Source of the DNA: CAYZHM01 sp964478225
Lineage (GTDB): Bacteria > Pseudomonadota > Alphaproteobacteria > Micavibrionales > Micavibrionaceae
Length of the DNA stretch: 64,000 nucleotides
Direction: 5' to 3'
Assembly: GCA_964478225.1 (NCBI GenBank)
Contig: CAYZHM010000003.1
Location: 62,001 to 126,000 of the forward strand
The notes beneath the pieces were generated by a model. The model saw only the letters and a list, made by a program, of their open reading frames with translations. It had not been told where the DNA came from and ran no database searches. Positions 22,533 to 32,282 of this stretch are shown here, in pieces. The translations under genes were made by a program, and so were the position numbers. The number at the start of each line of letters is the position of its first letter. Within the stretch, counting starts at the first letter, position 1.

Positions 22533-25307
22533 ATGAGTACGGCTGCTTCAAAAAAAACTGTCCCAATTGCCCTCCCAGACATTCCGGCATTATGCGTCGG
22601 CGCTCATGGGGCGCATATCCTGACTGAGGATGGCGAACTTCAAACCATTTCACACAACCAAGCCAAACTTCGCCTTCATAAAAAGCCAGCGATTGTATGT
22701 CACGCCCCATACACACGCGCCCGTTTAGGTTTGGAAGAATTTTATGCTTTCGATGTGCTCGAATTATTTGCCTTTGTCCACCCGGCAAAATTCTGCGTCC
22801 CCACCCCTCACGGCCTATGCAAGGCACTCGGATTACATCCCCCGGAAACATACGAAGATTCTCCGCTCGCGCTTATCGATATTTCAAAAACCCTTTTGTC
22901 TGATCTTAAGGACGACATATATAGCGCCAAAGCTCCTCCTCTGGCGATTGCCGAAATCATGGGATTAAACGGCAAAGGATGGAACTGGACTCCTTTTGTT
23001 ACTGAGGCGCTTGGGGAAACCTATGACGCAGACATCTCATTGAATGCGCGCAAAGCACTCAATGTCTGGAAGAACTTGCCGGAATGGGCTGAGGAAGCAC
23101 CAGTCCCGCCGCCATCACATCACGGCGTCAGCAAGAATGAAGCAAAAGAACGACTGGAAAAACTTTTAAGAACATCTGACAGGAATGTAGAAAGCCGCGA
23201 ACAGCAAAGTCACTACACCGAAGAACTGACCCACGCTTTTTCGCCATTACAAGAGAATGAGGTCCCCCATATTGTTCTTGCCGAAGCGGGAACTGGAACT
23301 GGAAAGACCTTGGGTTACCTCGCACCGGCCAGTGTTTGGGCTGAAAAAAATCAGGGTTCTGTCTGGATTTCAACCTATACAAAAAATCTGCAAGCGCAAA
23401 TTGATCAGGAACTCGACAAACTTTACCCGGACCAACTTTTGAAAGACACACACGTCGCCATAAGAAAAGGCCGTGAAAACTATCTCTGCCTGCTCAATTT
23501 TGAAGACATTGCAATCGGAGCAGGTCTTGCACGCACACCGCAACAAGCCATCGCCGCAGGCATCATGGCACGCTGGGTCGCCGCCACCAAAGACGGCGAT
23601 CTGACGGGGGCAGATTTTCCCGGATGGCTGACTGGCATTCTGGGATATCAGGACACCGCCGGCCTTGCCGATCGCCGAGGCGAATGTATTTACTCCGCCT
23701 GCGATCATTATGGGCGATGCTTCGTCGAGCGTTCTGTGCGCAAAGCCGCCCACGCCAGGATCGTCGTCGCCAATCACGCTCTCGTTATGATTAACGCTGC
23801 ATTGTCTTCACCGGGTGAGGAGATGCCAAGCCGTTACATTTTTGACGAAGGTCACCACCTATTTCACGCCGCCGACAGCGCTTACGCCGCACACTTAAGC
23901 GCAACAGAAACGCGCGATCTTCGCCGCTGGATTTTAGGCGCAGAAGGCGGACAAAAATCACGGGCACGCGGTTTAAAACGCCGCGCCGAAGATTTGGTCA
24001 CCGGCGATCAGGAAGCAGAACAGTTGCTTCAGGACATTTTGCATTATGCCTCACCTCTAACATCTCACGGCTGGACCAGACGTTTTAAAGATGAAAAGCC
24101 ACAAGGCGAGACTGAAGAATTTTTGTATATGGTCTATAAACAAGTCTATGCCCGCAGCGAAGACAAATACACGCCTTATTCTCTAGAAACAGAAGCCCAT
24201 CCGGCAAGCGAAGACCTTCTATACAAGGCACTCATGTTAAAAAATAAACTGAATGCTCTGCAAAAGCCCATGCAAAAGCTCGCGGCGATATTCAGAAAAA
24301 GACTCGCCGAAGATACAGGGCTCATGGACACCGACATTCGCAAACGTATGGACTCTGTTGCTGCAGCCCTCGAACGAAGAGCCGTTATGACGCTTCAAGC
24401 ATGGATGCTCATGTTGGATTCTTTATCAAAAGGCGGAGCACCTCAGCAAGAATTCGTCGACTGGATGAGCGTTGAACGTATTGATGGCCGCGCAATTGAT
24501 GTGGGCTATTATCGTCACCACGTTGATCCGATGAAACCATTTGCTTCTTCGATGCGTCCTCATGTCCATGGCATGGCCGTGACGTCCGCCACGCTTTTAG
24601 ACAACGCCAGTGAAAGCCATCAAGACTGGGAAAGCGTCGCCACACGCACCGGATCAAAATACCTCAACACAAACTCTCACAATATTTTGCTACCGTCCCC
24701 TTTTGACTACGCCGCTCAGACGCGAATTTTTGTCGCCGATGATGTCAACAAAAGCGACATAGGCCAAGTGGCCGGGGCTTACAAAGCGCTCTTTGAGGCC
24801 AGCGGCGGCGGCGCGCTCGGTCTTTTCACCGCCATCCAGAGATTAAAAGCCGTGTATGATCGCATCGCGCCCAAACTCGACGAAAGCGGCATTCCCCTTT
24901 ACGCCCAGCATATTGGTGATATCGATACAGGAACCCTTGTCGATATGTTCCGCGACGATATTCATGCCTGCCTGCTGGGGACGGATGCTGTACGTGACGG
25001 GGTCGATGTCCCCGGAGAATCGCTCCGCCTGATCGTCTTTGACCGTGTGCCCTGGCCACGCCCCGATATTCTCCACAAAGCCCGCCGCGAAGCATTTGGA
25101 GGCCGCAATTACGACGAAATGATCACCCGCCTCAAGCTCAAACAAGCCTTCGGCCGCCTCATTCGAAGCAAAAGCGACAAAGGCATATTTGTCATGCTTG
25201 ACGCTGCCCTGCCCTCACGGCTGCAAAATGCTTTTCCACCCGGTGCGGATGTGGTTAAATGCGGTCTGGCGCAAATAATCGCAGAAACAAAAAAGTTTTT
25301 GACATAA
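22533..25307 (+). CDS. DinG-family (XPD-like) ATP-dependent DNA helicase
   Basis: 924-residue superfamily 2 helicase. Walker A in EAGTGTGKTLG at about 248-258; DEGH box (motif II) at about 438; C-terminal motif VI in QAFGRLIRSKSDKG. Four Cys (YLC near 319, then C386, C391 and C397 in GECIYSACDHYGRC) fit the Fe-S domain of XPD/DinG helicases. The N-terminal 230 residues look like a decayed DEDD exonuclease-type domain, as in Gram-positive DinG, but I cannot find its catalytic acids. Likely unwinds 5'-3' and removes R-loops or other structures. Confidence 0.88.
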   Translation: MSTAASKKTVPIALPDIPALCVGAHGAHILTEDGELQTISHNQAKLRLHKKPAIVCHAPYTRARLGLEEFYAFDVLELFAFVHPAKFCVPTPHGLCKALGLHPPETYEDSPLALIDISKTLLSDLKDDIYSAKAPPLAIAEIMGLNGKGWNWTPFVTEALGETYDADISLNARKALNVWKNLPEWAEEAPVPPPSHHGVSKNEAKERLEKLLRTSDRNVESREQQSHYTEELTHAFSPLQENEVPHIVLAEAGTGTGKTLGYLAPASVWAEKNQGSVWISTYTKNLQAQIDQELDKLYPDQLLKDTHVAIRKGRENYLCLLNFEDIAIGAGLARTPQQAIAAGIMARWVAATKDGDLTGADFPGWLTGILGYQDTAGLADRRGECIYSACDHYGRCFVERSVRKAAHARIVVANHALVMINAALSSPGEEMPSRYIFDEGHHLFHAADSAYAAHLSATETRDLRRWILGAEGGQKSRARGLKRRAEDLVTGDQEAEQLLQDILHYASPLTSHGWTRRFKDEKPQGETEEFLYMVYKQVYARSEDKYTPYSLETEAHPASEDLLYKALMLKNKLNALQKPMQKLAAIFRKRLAEDTGLMDTDIRKRMDSVAAALERRAVMTLQAWMLMLDSLSKGGAPQQEFVDWMSVERIDGRAIDVGYYRHHVDPMKPFASSMRPHVHGMAVTSATLLDNASESHQDWESVATRTGSKYLNTNSHNILLPSPFDYAAQTRIFVADDVNKSDIGQVAGAYKALFEASGGGALGLFTAIQRLKAVYDRIAPKLDESGIPLYAQHIGDIDTGTLVDMFRDDIHACLLGTDAVRDGVDVPGESLRLIVFDRVPWPRPDILHKARREAFGGRNYDEMITRLKLKQAFGRLIRSKSDKGIFVMLDAALPSRLQNAFPPGADVVKCGLAQIIAETKKFLT

Positions 25308-25332
25308 TTAGTATTTTGTCTTATAAGACGGT

Positions 25333-25866
25333 ATGCAAAACGAAAGCGGTATAGATATTGACGTTCTTTTGGGCTCCCTAGCGGGGGCTGAGCACGTATT
25401 TCACGAACAAGCTGCTATAGACACAGATAGCAATGCCTGCGATGAAACAAAATATGGAATGACGCCGGTTTACAACTCCGCAGCGCGCCCTACTGTAGCA
25501 CCGAATTGCCTTGTAAAAACAATCATTATGAATGTTAACGAACTTGATGAAACTTCCGACAAATATAGGGTGCTGCACGTTCTGTCGAACTATGTTCAAG
25601 AACGCCTACACATTAATTCTCTTAAAGCTGACTGGAATGACAAACTCTGTAAAAAGCTAAATCGTATGGGATACATGGGAAGCGATGATACACCTCCCTT
25701 TTCTACCAACCTTGACGAAGCCTGTAATTTACAGATTTCTTACTTAATCCACCATATAAGTGCAGGCATATATCCGCCCAAGGGAATTTTTAGAGTAATC
25801 AAGCACACTTTAGATCACGCTCCGCAAAAAACTCAGTTCCAAACCTCCCCTTCCCCTGCCCAATAA
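25333..25866 (+). CDS. Hypothetical protein, 177 aa
   Basis: Unrecognised soluble protein starting MQNESGIDIDVLLGSLAG. The N-terminal third is low in hydrophobics, the middle is helical (VLHVLSNYVQERLHIN), and the C-terminus is Gln/Ser/Pro-rich. It sits 25 nt after the helicase and 39 nt before pabB, so it may be read in either transcript. Slightly AT-richer than its neighbours. Confidence 0.5.
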   Translation: MQNESGIDIDVLLGSLAGAEHVFHEQAAIDTDSNACDETKYGMTPVYNSAARPTVAPNCLVKTIIMNVNELDETSDKYRVLHVLSNYVQERLHINSLKADWNDKLCKKLNRMGYMGSDDTPPFSTNLDEACNLQISYLIHHISAGIYPPKGIFRVIKHTLDHAPQKTQFQTSPSPAQ

Positions 25867-25905
25867 AAATTTGCCTGTAGCCCCCGTACAGTCTATAAAT
25901 CCCCT

Positions 25906-27180
25906 ATGAAAGCCTATGATTTCGCACTTGAGCAAACCGATCCGGTCGCGGTATTCGATACTGTGCATGATCGTCCGTATGCCCTGTTTCTCGATAGTGC
26001 GGATAAGACCCATCCCGACGCCCAAAAATCATTCATCTTTTTTGACCCAATCAAAACCCACACAAGTAACTTGGATGATTTAGAACAAGGCGAATATTAC
26101 GCCGCCGGCTATTTCGGTTATGATCTTGCCCGCACCTTAGAAAACCTCCCGCAAAACACAATAAAAGGATCTGCCTCGTTAATGGCAGTCGGTCTTTATG
26201 ATTTTTCTCTCTGCTTCAATCACAAAACAAGCAAAGCCACTTTAACAATTTACGCCGATACCCTCGCAAATGCAGAGCGGCGCGAAGAAGAAATTTTAAA
26301 ACAAATCAACCCGCAAAATTCAAAGCACCATGCACAGCCAGCGCTGACACAGCCAAATTGGCACAGCGACAAAACGTCTGAAGCATACGAGAGTGATGTC
26401 CAGACCATTATCAATTACATCCTGCAGGGCGATGTTTTTCAGGCGAACTTGTCACAACGCTTTAGCACAATCTTGCCTGAAGATTTCTGCGCATGGCACC
26501 ATTACAAACAGCTGCGCACCGTAAGTCCGGCCCCCTTCGCCGCCTTTATGAATTGTGGCGACACCAAAATTGCCTCCGCCTCGCCTGAGCGTTTTTTAAC
26601 GATTCAAAATAACAAGGTCATCACTCGCCCGATCAAAGGCACTCTGCCACGCTCCATGCCGGGTAAAATTCTGGAAGAAAGTAAAAAAGACCGCGCAGAA
26701 AATATTATGATTGTTGACCTTCTGCGCAATGATCTTTCCAAAGTTTGTGAACCGCAAAGCATCGAAGTGACGGAACTCTGCAAACTTGAAACGTTTACCA
26801 ACGTCCATCACCTTGTCTCCACAATCACAGGCCTTTTAAAAGAGAAAAAATCGGCAATAGACTTGCTGAAAGCCTGCTTTCCCGGAGGCTCCATTACCGG
26901 CGCCCCTAAAATACGCGCCATGGAAATTATTGAAGAGCTGGAAACTCATGCGCGCGGCCCCTATTGCGGCGCTTTGGGCTATATCACACCGGATGGAAAT
27001 ATGGACACCAACATTATGATCCGCACACTCGTTTATGAAGGCGGCACAGCGTATTTCAATGTTGGCGGCGGCATCACAGCTTCAAGCGATCCAGCAGCCG
27101 AATATCAGGAAACGCTTGATAAAGCGCAGGGAATTTTTGAAAGCTTTGAACACAAAGAAAAGATACAGGCGGCAGAATGA
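25906..27180 (+). CDS. pabB: Aminodeoxychorismate synthase component I
   Basis: Converts chorismate and ammonia to 4-amino-4-deoxychorismate for folate. 424 residues with the chorismate-binding fold: QGDVFQANLSQR, SASPERFL, FPGGSITGAPK. The motif PIKGT at about residue 241 has the catalytic Lys that separates PabB from TrpE (PIAGT), so this is not anthranilate synthase. First gene of pabB-pabA-pabC; its stop overlaps the pabA start by 4 bp (ATGA). Confidence 0.95.
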   Translation: MKAYDFALEQTDPVAVFDTVHDRPYALFLDSADKTHPDAQKSFIFFDPIKTHTSNLDDLEQGEYYAAGYFGYDLARTLENLPQNTIKGSASLMAVGLYDFSLCFNHKTSKATLTIYADTLANAERREEEILKQINPQNSKHHAQPALTQPNWHSDKTSEAYESDVQTIINYILQGDVFQANLSQRFSTILPEDFCAWHHYKQLRTVSPAPFAAFMNCGDTKIASASPERFLTIQNNKVITRPIKGTLPRSMPGKILEESKKDRAENIMIVDLLRNDLSKVCEPQSIEVTELCKLETFTNVHHLVSTITGLLKEKKSAIDLLKACFPGGSITGAPKIRAMEIIEELETHARGPYCGALGYITPDGNMDTNIMIRTLVYEGGTAYFNVGGGITASSDPAAEYQETLDKAQGIFESFEHKEKIQAAE

Positions 27181-27773
27181 AAATCCTGATCATCGACAAT
27201 TACGACTCCTTCGTTCACAACCTCGCCCGTTATTTCGAGATGGCTGGAACAACACCCATCATCCGGCGCAATAACGAAATTACCCTTGATGATATTCGCA
27301 ATTTAAATCCGGACGCCATTGTTCTCTCGCCCGGCCCCTGCACGCCTGATCAGGCAGGGATTTGTATTGATACCGTCAAAACATTTGGAACAACAACGCC
27401 CATTTTTGGAGTATGTCTGGGGCATCAAGCGATTGCCCAAAGCTACGGCGCCAAAACTGTGCGCTCTCGTTATCCGCTACATGGTCACGCCTCAGAAATA
27501 ACGCACAACCAGAACGCCCTCTTTCAAAACCTGCCAAGCCCTTTGAAAGTTGGACGATATCATTCGCTGACCAACCGGATTAACGCCTGCAAGGACTTAA
27601 CGGTAACAGCCTTAACGAACGATAACATTGTCATGAGCATTCAGCATAAAACTCATCCTGTCTACGGGGTACAGTTTCACCCGGAATCAATCCTGACTGA
27701 GCATGGTCTGGACATCATCAAAAACTTTATTGCAATCACCAAAGATTTTCATCAGCAGCGCGAGGCGGCATGA
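27177..27773 (+). CDS. pabA: Aminodeoxychorismate synthase component II (glutamine amidotransferase)
   Basis: Class I glutamine amidotransferase, 198 residues, delivering ammonia to PabB. Nucleophile Cys in GVCLGHQA and the His-Glu pair in QFHPES are present, with LSPGPCTPDQAG as the oxyanion region. Overlaps pabB and pabC by 4 bp each (ATGA), a tight translational unit. Such subunits can also serve anthranilate synthase, but the neighbours indicate folate synthesis. Confidence 0.95.
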   Translation: MKILIIDNYDSFVHNLARYFEMAGTTPIIRRNNEITLDDIRNLNPDAIVLSPGPCTPDQAGICIDTVKTFGTTTPIFGVCLGHQAIAQSYGAKTVRSRYPLHGHASEITHNQNALFQNLPSPLKVGRYHSLTNRINACKDLTVTALTNDNIVMSIQHKTHPVYGVQFHPESILTEHGLDIIKNFIAITKDFHQQREAA

Positions 27774-28576
27774 GCGATCTTATCTGGCACAACGGCGCCT
27801 TCAGGCCAGATGAACCGGTTTTCTTTGCCAATGATCGCCTGCGCATCGGTGAGGGAGTCTTCAATACCATTCTATGCCTAGATGGAACGCTAATACATGG
27901 CCATCTGCACATGAAAAAACTTCTGCGCAATTCAAAAATTTTCACAGGCGAATGGGAACACCCCTCATCAAACGACCTTGAATCCATTGCCCGAAGCCTT
28001 CTTGCAAAGAATGGCTTCACAAAAGGCCGTTATGCGATAAACACAATTATCACCCTTGGCGCCGGCAAAGGCGGAATACAAACACCAGACAGACCGGATA
28101 TTCAAATCATCATGCGCGCCTTTCCCGCGCCGGAAATTCCATCGCAGATTCATGCCATAATTGCTCAAACAACACGGCGCAATGAACACTCCCCACTATC
28201 GCAGATAAAAGGCCCCTTTTATGGCGATAATATTCTCGCGCTACGCGAGGCCGCAGAAAAAGGAGCCAACGAGGCCATCATGCTCAACACATCAGAAAAA
28301 ATTGCATGCGCCACCACCTCCAACATTGTTGCGATCCTGAATGGCAAACTGACAACCCCGCCGTTAAATGACGGATGCCAGGACGGCATAACGCGGTCAT
28401 TGCTCATGCAAAAATTCGAGGTCATTGAGCAAAGCATGACCCCGGATGATTTATATTCCTCTGATGGGATATACCTCTTAAACTCATTGCGGGGGGCGGT
28501 TCCTGTCCTTACTCTGGATGGGAAAACTCTTTCCAAGCCCTCAATCACGATTGATAAAGATTTCCATCTGGAATAG
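27770..28576 (+). CDS. pabC: Aminodeoxychorismate lyase (class IV aminotransferase fold)
   Basis: PLP-dependent fold-type IV enzyme, 268 residues, which would cleave aminodeoxychorismate to p-aminobenzoate and pyruvate. The PLP-binding Lys is in SQIKGPFYGDNILALREA and the phosphate-binding segment in ACATTSNIVAI. On sequence alone a branched-chain aminotransferase is possible; the position after pabB and pabA argues for PabC. The overlap with pabA supports co-translation. Confidence 0.88.
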   Translation: MSDLIWHNGAFRPDEPVFFANDRLRIGEGVFNTILCLDGTLIHGHLHMKKLLRNSKIFTGEWEHPSSNDLESIARSLLAKNGFTKGRYAINTIITLGAGKGGIQTPDRPDIQIIMRAFPAPEIPSQIHAIIAQTTRRNEHSPLSQIKGPFYGDNILALREAAEKGANEAIMLNTSEKIACATTSNIVAILNGKLTTPPLNDGCQDGITRSLLMQKFEVIEQSMTPDDLYSSDGIYLLNSLRGAVPVLTLDGKTLSKPSITIDKDFHLE

Positions 28577-28585
28577 TAAAAAGAC

Positions 28586-29491
28586 ATGAATAATATCAAA
28601 ACCTTAACTGTATATTTGGGCTCATCGGGCTTTGCTCCTGAAGTTTACAAGCAAAGCGCTGTCGCCCTTGGCAAAATGATCGCCAAAAAAGATTACTATT
28701 TGGTCTACGGCGGAATGGACGCCGGACTTATGGGACTGCTGGCCACGGCAGTTCTTCAAAATGGCGGCGATGTCACAGGAATTGTCCCTCAAAAATTGAA
28801 GGACAGCGAGCGCATATTGGCAGGCTTAAGTGAAACCATTTTGGTAGAAAATCTTTGGGATCGCAAAAAGCGCATGTTCAAAATGGCCGATGCTATTCTT
28901 GCGCTCCCTGGCGGGTTCGGCACATTAGACGAAGCTTTGGAAATTCTTTATTGGGGTGCCCTCAAGCTGCACAACAAACCCTTAGTCCTCATCAACATTA
29001 ACAAGTACTGGGACGATTTAATCACATACCTCCACACACTTGACGATTTCGATGAAAGATATTTGATTGTTGTTGAAAGCCTTGAAGATATTTGGCCGCG
29101 CCTGTCCGCATGGAGCCCTGTCGCAATTACGCCAAACACTCCGCACCATTACCCACATTTCGAAGATGAAATCACCCGCGACACCAACCAAAATATCGTG
29201 ATCGACAAGGCCACAATCGAGAACAGCTATTACGCGGTTTGTGCTTTGGGCCTAAAGCAGCTTGGAAAACATGACCGCCCAATCGGCTTCATCAACGCAG
29301 AAGGCCGCTTTGACGGTCTTTTGAAATGGTTTGACCGCGCCGCACAAGACACTTTTATCACACAAAAATGCCTGAAGCTTTTTGACAGCGCAGAAACCCG
29401 CGAAGAATTGCGCAAAAAACTATCTGCCCAGCATCACGTGGACATCAATCTTCATGCAGAAAAATGGGGAGAGATCGAAACGCCGTCCTAG
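28586..29491 (+). CDS. LOG-family (YgdH/PpnN-like) nucleotide phosphoribohydrolase-type protein
   Basis: 301 residues. The Rossmann-like core YLGSSGFAPEVYKQSA and the signature PGGFGTLDEALEILYWG (PGGxGTxxE) define the LONELY GUY family, some members of which release free bases from nucleoside 5'-monophosphates. The last 110 residues extend beyond the minimal LOG domain. 9 nt after pabC, so probably co-transcribed. Stop codon overlaps the stop of atpC on the other strand. Confidence 0.88.
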   Translation: MNNIKTLTVYLGSSGFAPEVYKQSAVALGKMIAKKDYYLVYGGMDAGLMGLLATAVLQNGGDVTGIVPQKLKDSERILAGLSETILVENLWDRKKRMFKMADAILALPGGFGTLDEALEILYWGALKLHNKPLVLININKYWDDLITYLHTLDDFDERYLIVVESLEDIWPRLSAWSPVAITPNTPHHYPHFEDEITRDTNQNIVIDKATIENSYYAVCALGLKQLGKHDRPIGFINAEGRFDGLLKWFDRAAQDTFITQKCLKLFDSAETREELRKKLSAQHHVDINLHAEKWGEIETPS

Positions 29492-29904
29492 GAAGCCGCA
29501 ATCGCCTGCAGCTTGGCTTCTTCGATTTTGATTTTCGCAGAAATACGCTTCTTATCGATATCTTCTTGAGCCATTCCCAGATCTTCACCAAGATCCTTAA
29601 GGCTTTGCACTATAGTAGCCTTATCAAGCTCAGAGACATTCACAGCATTCTCAGCCAAAACTGTGCAACTATCCGCCGTAATATCAGCAAAGCCACCCCC
29701 GATAAAAATTCGGCGTGTATCTTTATCATCCTGTTTGGCGAACAGCTCCACCACGCCAGGCGCCAAAGACACAACAAAGGATGAATGCCCAGCACCCACA
29801 CCCATTTCGCCTTCCTTGCTTGGAATAACGGCATGATAGATCGGCTCGGAAATAAGCTTTCTCTCCGGCGACACAAGTTCGAATTGGATGTTTTGATTGC
29901 TCAT
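29488..29904 (-). CDS. atpC: ATP synthase F1 epsilon subunit
   Basis: 138 residues: N-terminal beta-sandwich (FELVSPERKLISEPIYHAVIPSKEGEMGV region, typical F1 epsilon) and a C-terminal helical hairpin with an Ala-rich end. Part of the rotor stalk and inhibitor of ATPase activity. Start codon overlaps the atpD stop (TAATG). Last gene of the F1 operon; no terminator seen before the convergent LOG gene. Confidence 0.95.
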   Translation of the reverse strand: MSNQNIQFELVSPERKLISEPIYHAVIPSKEGEMGVGAGHSSFVVSLAPGVVELFAKQDDKDTRRIFIGGGFADITADSCTVLAENAVNVSELDKATIVQSLKDLGEDLGMAQEDIDKKRISAKIKIEEAKLQAIAAS

Positions 29905-31355
29905 TAAGCTGCCTCAGCCGCCATTTTCTTGGCCTTTTCAACAGCCTGATCAATTGTACCAATCATGTAGAACGCTGACTCAGGAAGATGATCATATTCA
30001 CCATCAACAATCCCTTTAAAGCCCTTGATCGTGTCCTCAAGCTGAACAAACACACCAGGTGTGCCTGTAAAGACTTCAGCAACATGGAATGGCTGCGAAA
30101 GGAAACGCTGGATCTTACGGGCACGAGCAACTGTCAACTTGTCGTCTTCTGAAAGCTCGTCCATACCCAAGATCGCGATAATGTCTTGCAGGTTTTTGTA
30201 CTGCTGCAATGTTTGCTGAACACGGCTTGCCACGTCATAGTGAGCCTGACCAATCACACGCGCATCAAGAATACGTGATGTCGAGTCAAGCGGGTCAACC
30301 GCAGGATAAATTCCCTGTTCCGCAATCTTACGCGAAAGAACTGTCGTCGCATCCAAGTGGGAGAAAGTCGTCGCAGGCGCAGGATCGGTCAAGTCGTCAG
30401 CCGGAACGTAAACCGCCTGAACGGATGTAATCGAGCCCTTCTTCGTGGAGGTAATACGCTCTTGCATCTGTCCCATTTCGGTCGACAATGTTGGCTGATA
30501 ACCCACTGCAGAAGGAATACGGCCCAAAAGCGCTGACACTTCAGAACCCGCTTGCGTAAAGCGGAAGATGTTATCCAAGAAGAACAAAACATCCTGACCT
30601 TCTTCATCGCGGAAATATTCCGCCATAGTCAAAGCAGACAAGGCAACACGCGCACGCGCTCCCGGTGGCTCGTTCATCTGGCCGTAAACAAGTGCAGCCT
30701 TTGAATTCTTGTAGTCATGCTTGGCAATAACGCCGCCTTCCATCATTTCGTGATACAAGTCGTTTCCTTCACGGGTACGCTCGCCAACGCCGCCGAACAC
30801 CGACACGCCGCCATGCTCTTTCGCGATGTTGTTAATAAGCTCCATGATCGTAACCGTCTTACCAACGCCGGCACCACCGAACAGACCGATCTTACCGCCT
30901 TTTGCGTATGGGCAGAGAAGGTCGATAACTTTAATACCAGTGACAAGCTGCTCTGTTTCAGTTGCTTGCTCATCAAAAGAGGGAGCTTCGCGGTGAATAC
31001 CCCATTTTTGCTTGGTCTTCACTTCCGGGCCTTCGTCAATAACGTTACCGATCACATCCATAATCCGGCCAAGAACTTCGGGACCAACCGGAACCTGAAT
31101 AGCATCACCCGTATCAACAACCGGTGCGCCGCGAACCAAACCATCCGTCATGTCCATCGCAATCGCACGAACTGTATTCTCACCAAGGTGCTGCGCCACT
31201 TCCAGAACCAAAGGCTGCCCTTGGTTTTCTGTGGTCAACGCATTCAAAATCGCGGGAACTTCGCCCTCACTAAACTGCACGTCCACGACAGCACCCAAAA
31301 CCTGGGTAATCACGCCTTGCGCTCCTGATACTGCTTTTGTTTTCGCTTTTGCCAT
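29904..31355 (-). CDS. atpD: ATP synthase F1 beta subunit
   Basis: 483 residues, catalytic subunit. Walker A GGAGVGKTVTI, catalytic Glu in GERTREGNDLY, and the DELSEED-type region as MDELSEDDKLT. The N-terminal 15 residues (MAKAKTKAVSGAQG) are a short extension. Gap to atpG is 30 nt. Confidence 0.98.
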   Translation of the reverse strand: MAKAKTKAVSGAQGVITQVLGAVVDVQFSEGEVPAILNALTTENQGQPLVLEVAQHLGENTVRAIAMDMTDGLVRGAPVVDTGDAIQVPVGPEVLGRIMDVIGNVIDEGPEVKTKQKWGIHREAPSFDEQATETEQLVTGIKVIDLLCPYAKGGKIGLFGGAGVGKTVTIMELINNIAKEHGGVSVFGGVGERTREGNDLYHEMMEGGVIAKHDYKNSKAALVYGQMNEPPGARARVALSALTMAEYFRDEEGQDVLFFLDNIFRFTQAGSEVSALLGRIPSAVGYQPTLSTEMGQMQERITSTKKGSITSVQAVYVPADDLTDPAPATTFSHLDATTVLSRKIAEQGIYPAVDPLDSTSRILDARVIGQAHYDVASRVQQTLQQYKNLQDIIAILGMDELSEDDKLTVARARKIQRFLSQPFHVAEVFTGTPGVFVQLEDTIKGFKGIVDGEYDHLPESAFYMIGTIDQAVEKAKKMAAEAA

Positions 31356-31385
31356 TTTTCTCTTCCTCTTTGTTTAAATTTTAAG

Positions 31386-32279
31386 TTACAGCGCTTCTGC
31401 ACCGGAAATAATTTCAATCAATTCCTTCGTAATATAAGCCTGACGCGCGCGGTTATACGCCAGCGTCAGATCGCTGATCATCTCGCCCGCGTTACGCGTT
31501 GCATTGTCCATCGCCGTCATACGTGCCGCCTGCTCGCCCGCTGATGTCTCCAGCAGTGCGCGGAAGATCTGCACACCGATATTTTTCGGCAAAAGATCAT
31601 TCAAAATTTGTTCTTCGTCCGGCTCAAAATCATAAGGAGAACTTGCCGTAGCTGCAGTTTCTTCCTCCGCTTGAACTTCCGGCAAACGGAATGGAATAAC
31701 TTGCTGTGCCACCGGCTTTTGAACCAAAACCGATTGAAATTCGTTATAGATCAATGTGCAAACATCAAACGCATTCGTCTCGAATTTTTCCAGGATATAG
31801 CTTGTTACCGTATGCGCATCGGCATACTCAACATTGGCTTTACCCGTAAACCCTGTATAGCCCTTCCAGACATGAGTCTTAAGCTCACGCTTCATAAGCT
31901 CCGCACCCTTGCGGCCAATGCAAACGATCGAAACTTCTTTGCCTTCTTTAAGCAAAGCAAACGCCTTCAACCGGGCTGCACGGTAAAGGTTTGAGTTAAA
32001 CCCACCGCATAAACCGCGGTCAGCCGTCACCACGACCAAAAGCTGCTTTTGCTCGCTGCCTGTGCCGGTCAATAACTTGGAACTTCCGGGACCAACCTGG
32101 ATGTTTGCCGCAACACGCGACAACATGCCCGCCATGGCCTGCGCATAAGCTTGCGAGGCTTGCGCCTGTTCCTGTGCCCGGCGCAGCTTCGACGCCGCAA
32201 CCATCTTCATCGCTGAAGTGATTTTCTTGGTCGATTTGACCGACTTAATCCGGTCTCTATAATCACGTAAGCTTGGCAT
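31386..32279 (-). CDS. atpG: ATP synthase F1 gamma subunit
   Basis: 297-residue central rotor shaft. Family N-terminus MPSLRDYRDRIKSVKSTKKI and C-terminal helix ending LIEIISGAEAL are intact, with DRGLCGGFNSN in the globular part. An internal Glu/Ala-rich loop (EVQAEEETAATASS, about 205-220) marks the insertion seen in alphaproteobacterial gamma subunits. Starts 3 nt after the orphan gene that separates it from atpA. Confidence 0.97.
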   Translation of the reverse strand: MPSLRDYRDRIKSVKSTKKITSAMKMVAASKLRRAQEQAQASQAYAQAMAGMLSRVAANIQVGPGSSKLLTGTGSEQKQLLVVVTADRGLCGGFNSNLYRAARLKAFALLKEGKEVSIVCIGRKGAELMKRELKTHVWKGYTGFTGKANVEYADAHTVTSYILEKFETNAFDVCTLIYNEFQSVLVQKPVAQQVIPFRLPEVQAEEETAATASSPYDFEPDEEQILNDLLPKNIGVQIFRALLETSAGEQAARMTAMDNATRNAGEMISDLTLAYNRARQAYITKELIEIISGAEAL

Positions 32280-32282
32280 CTA

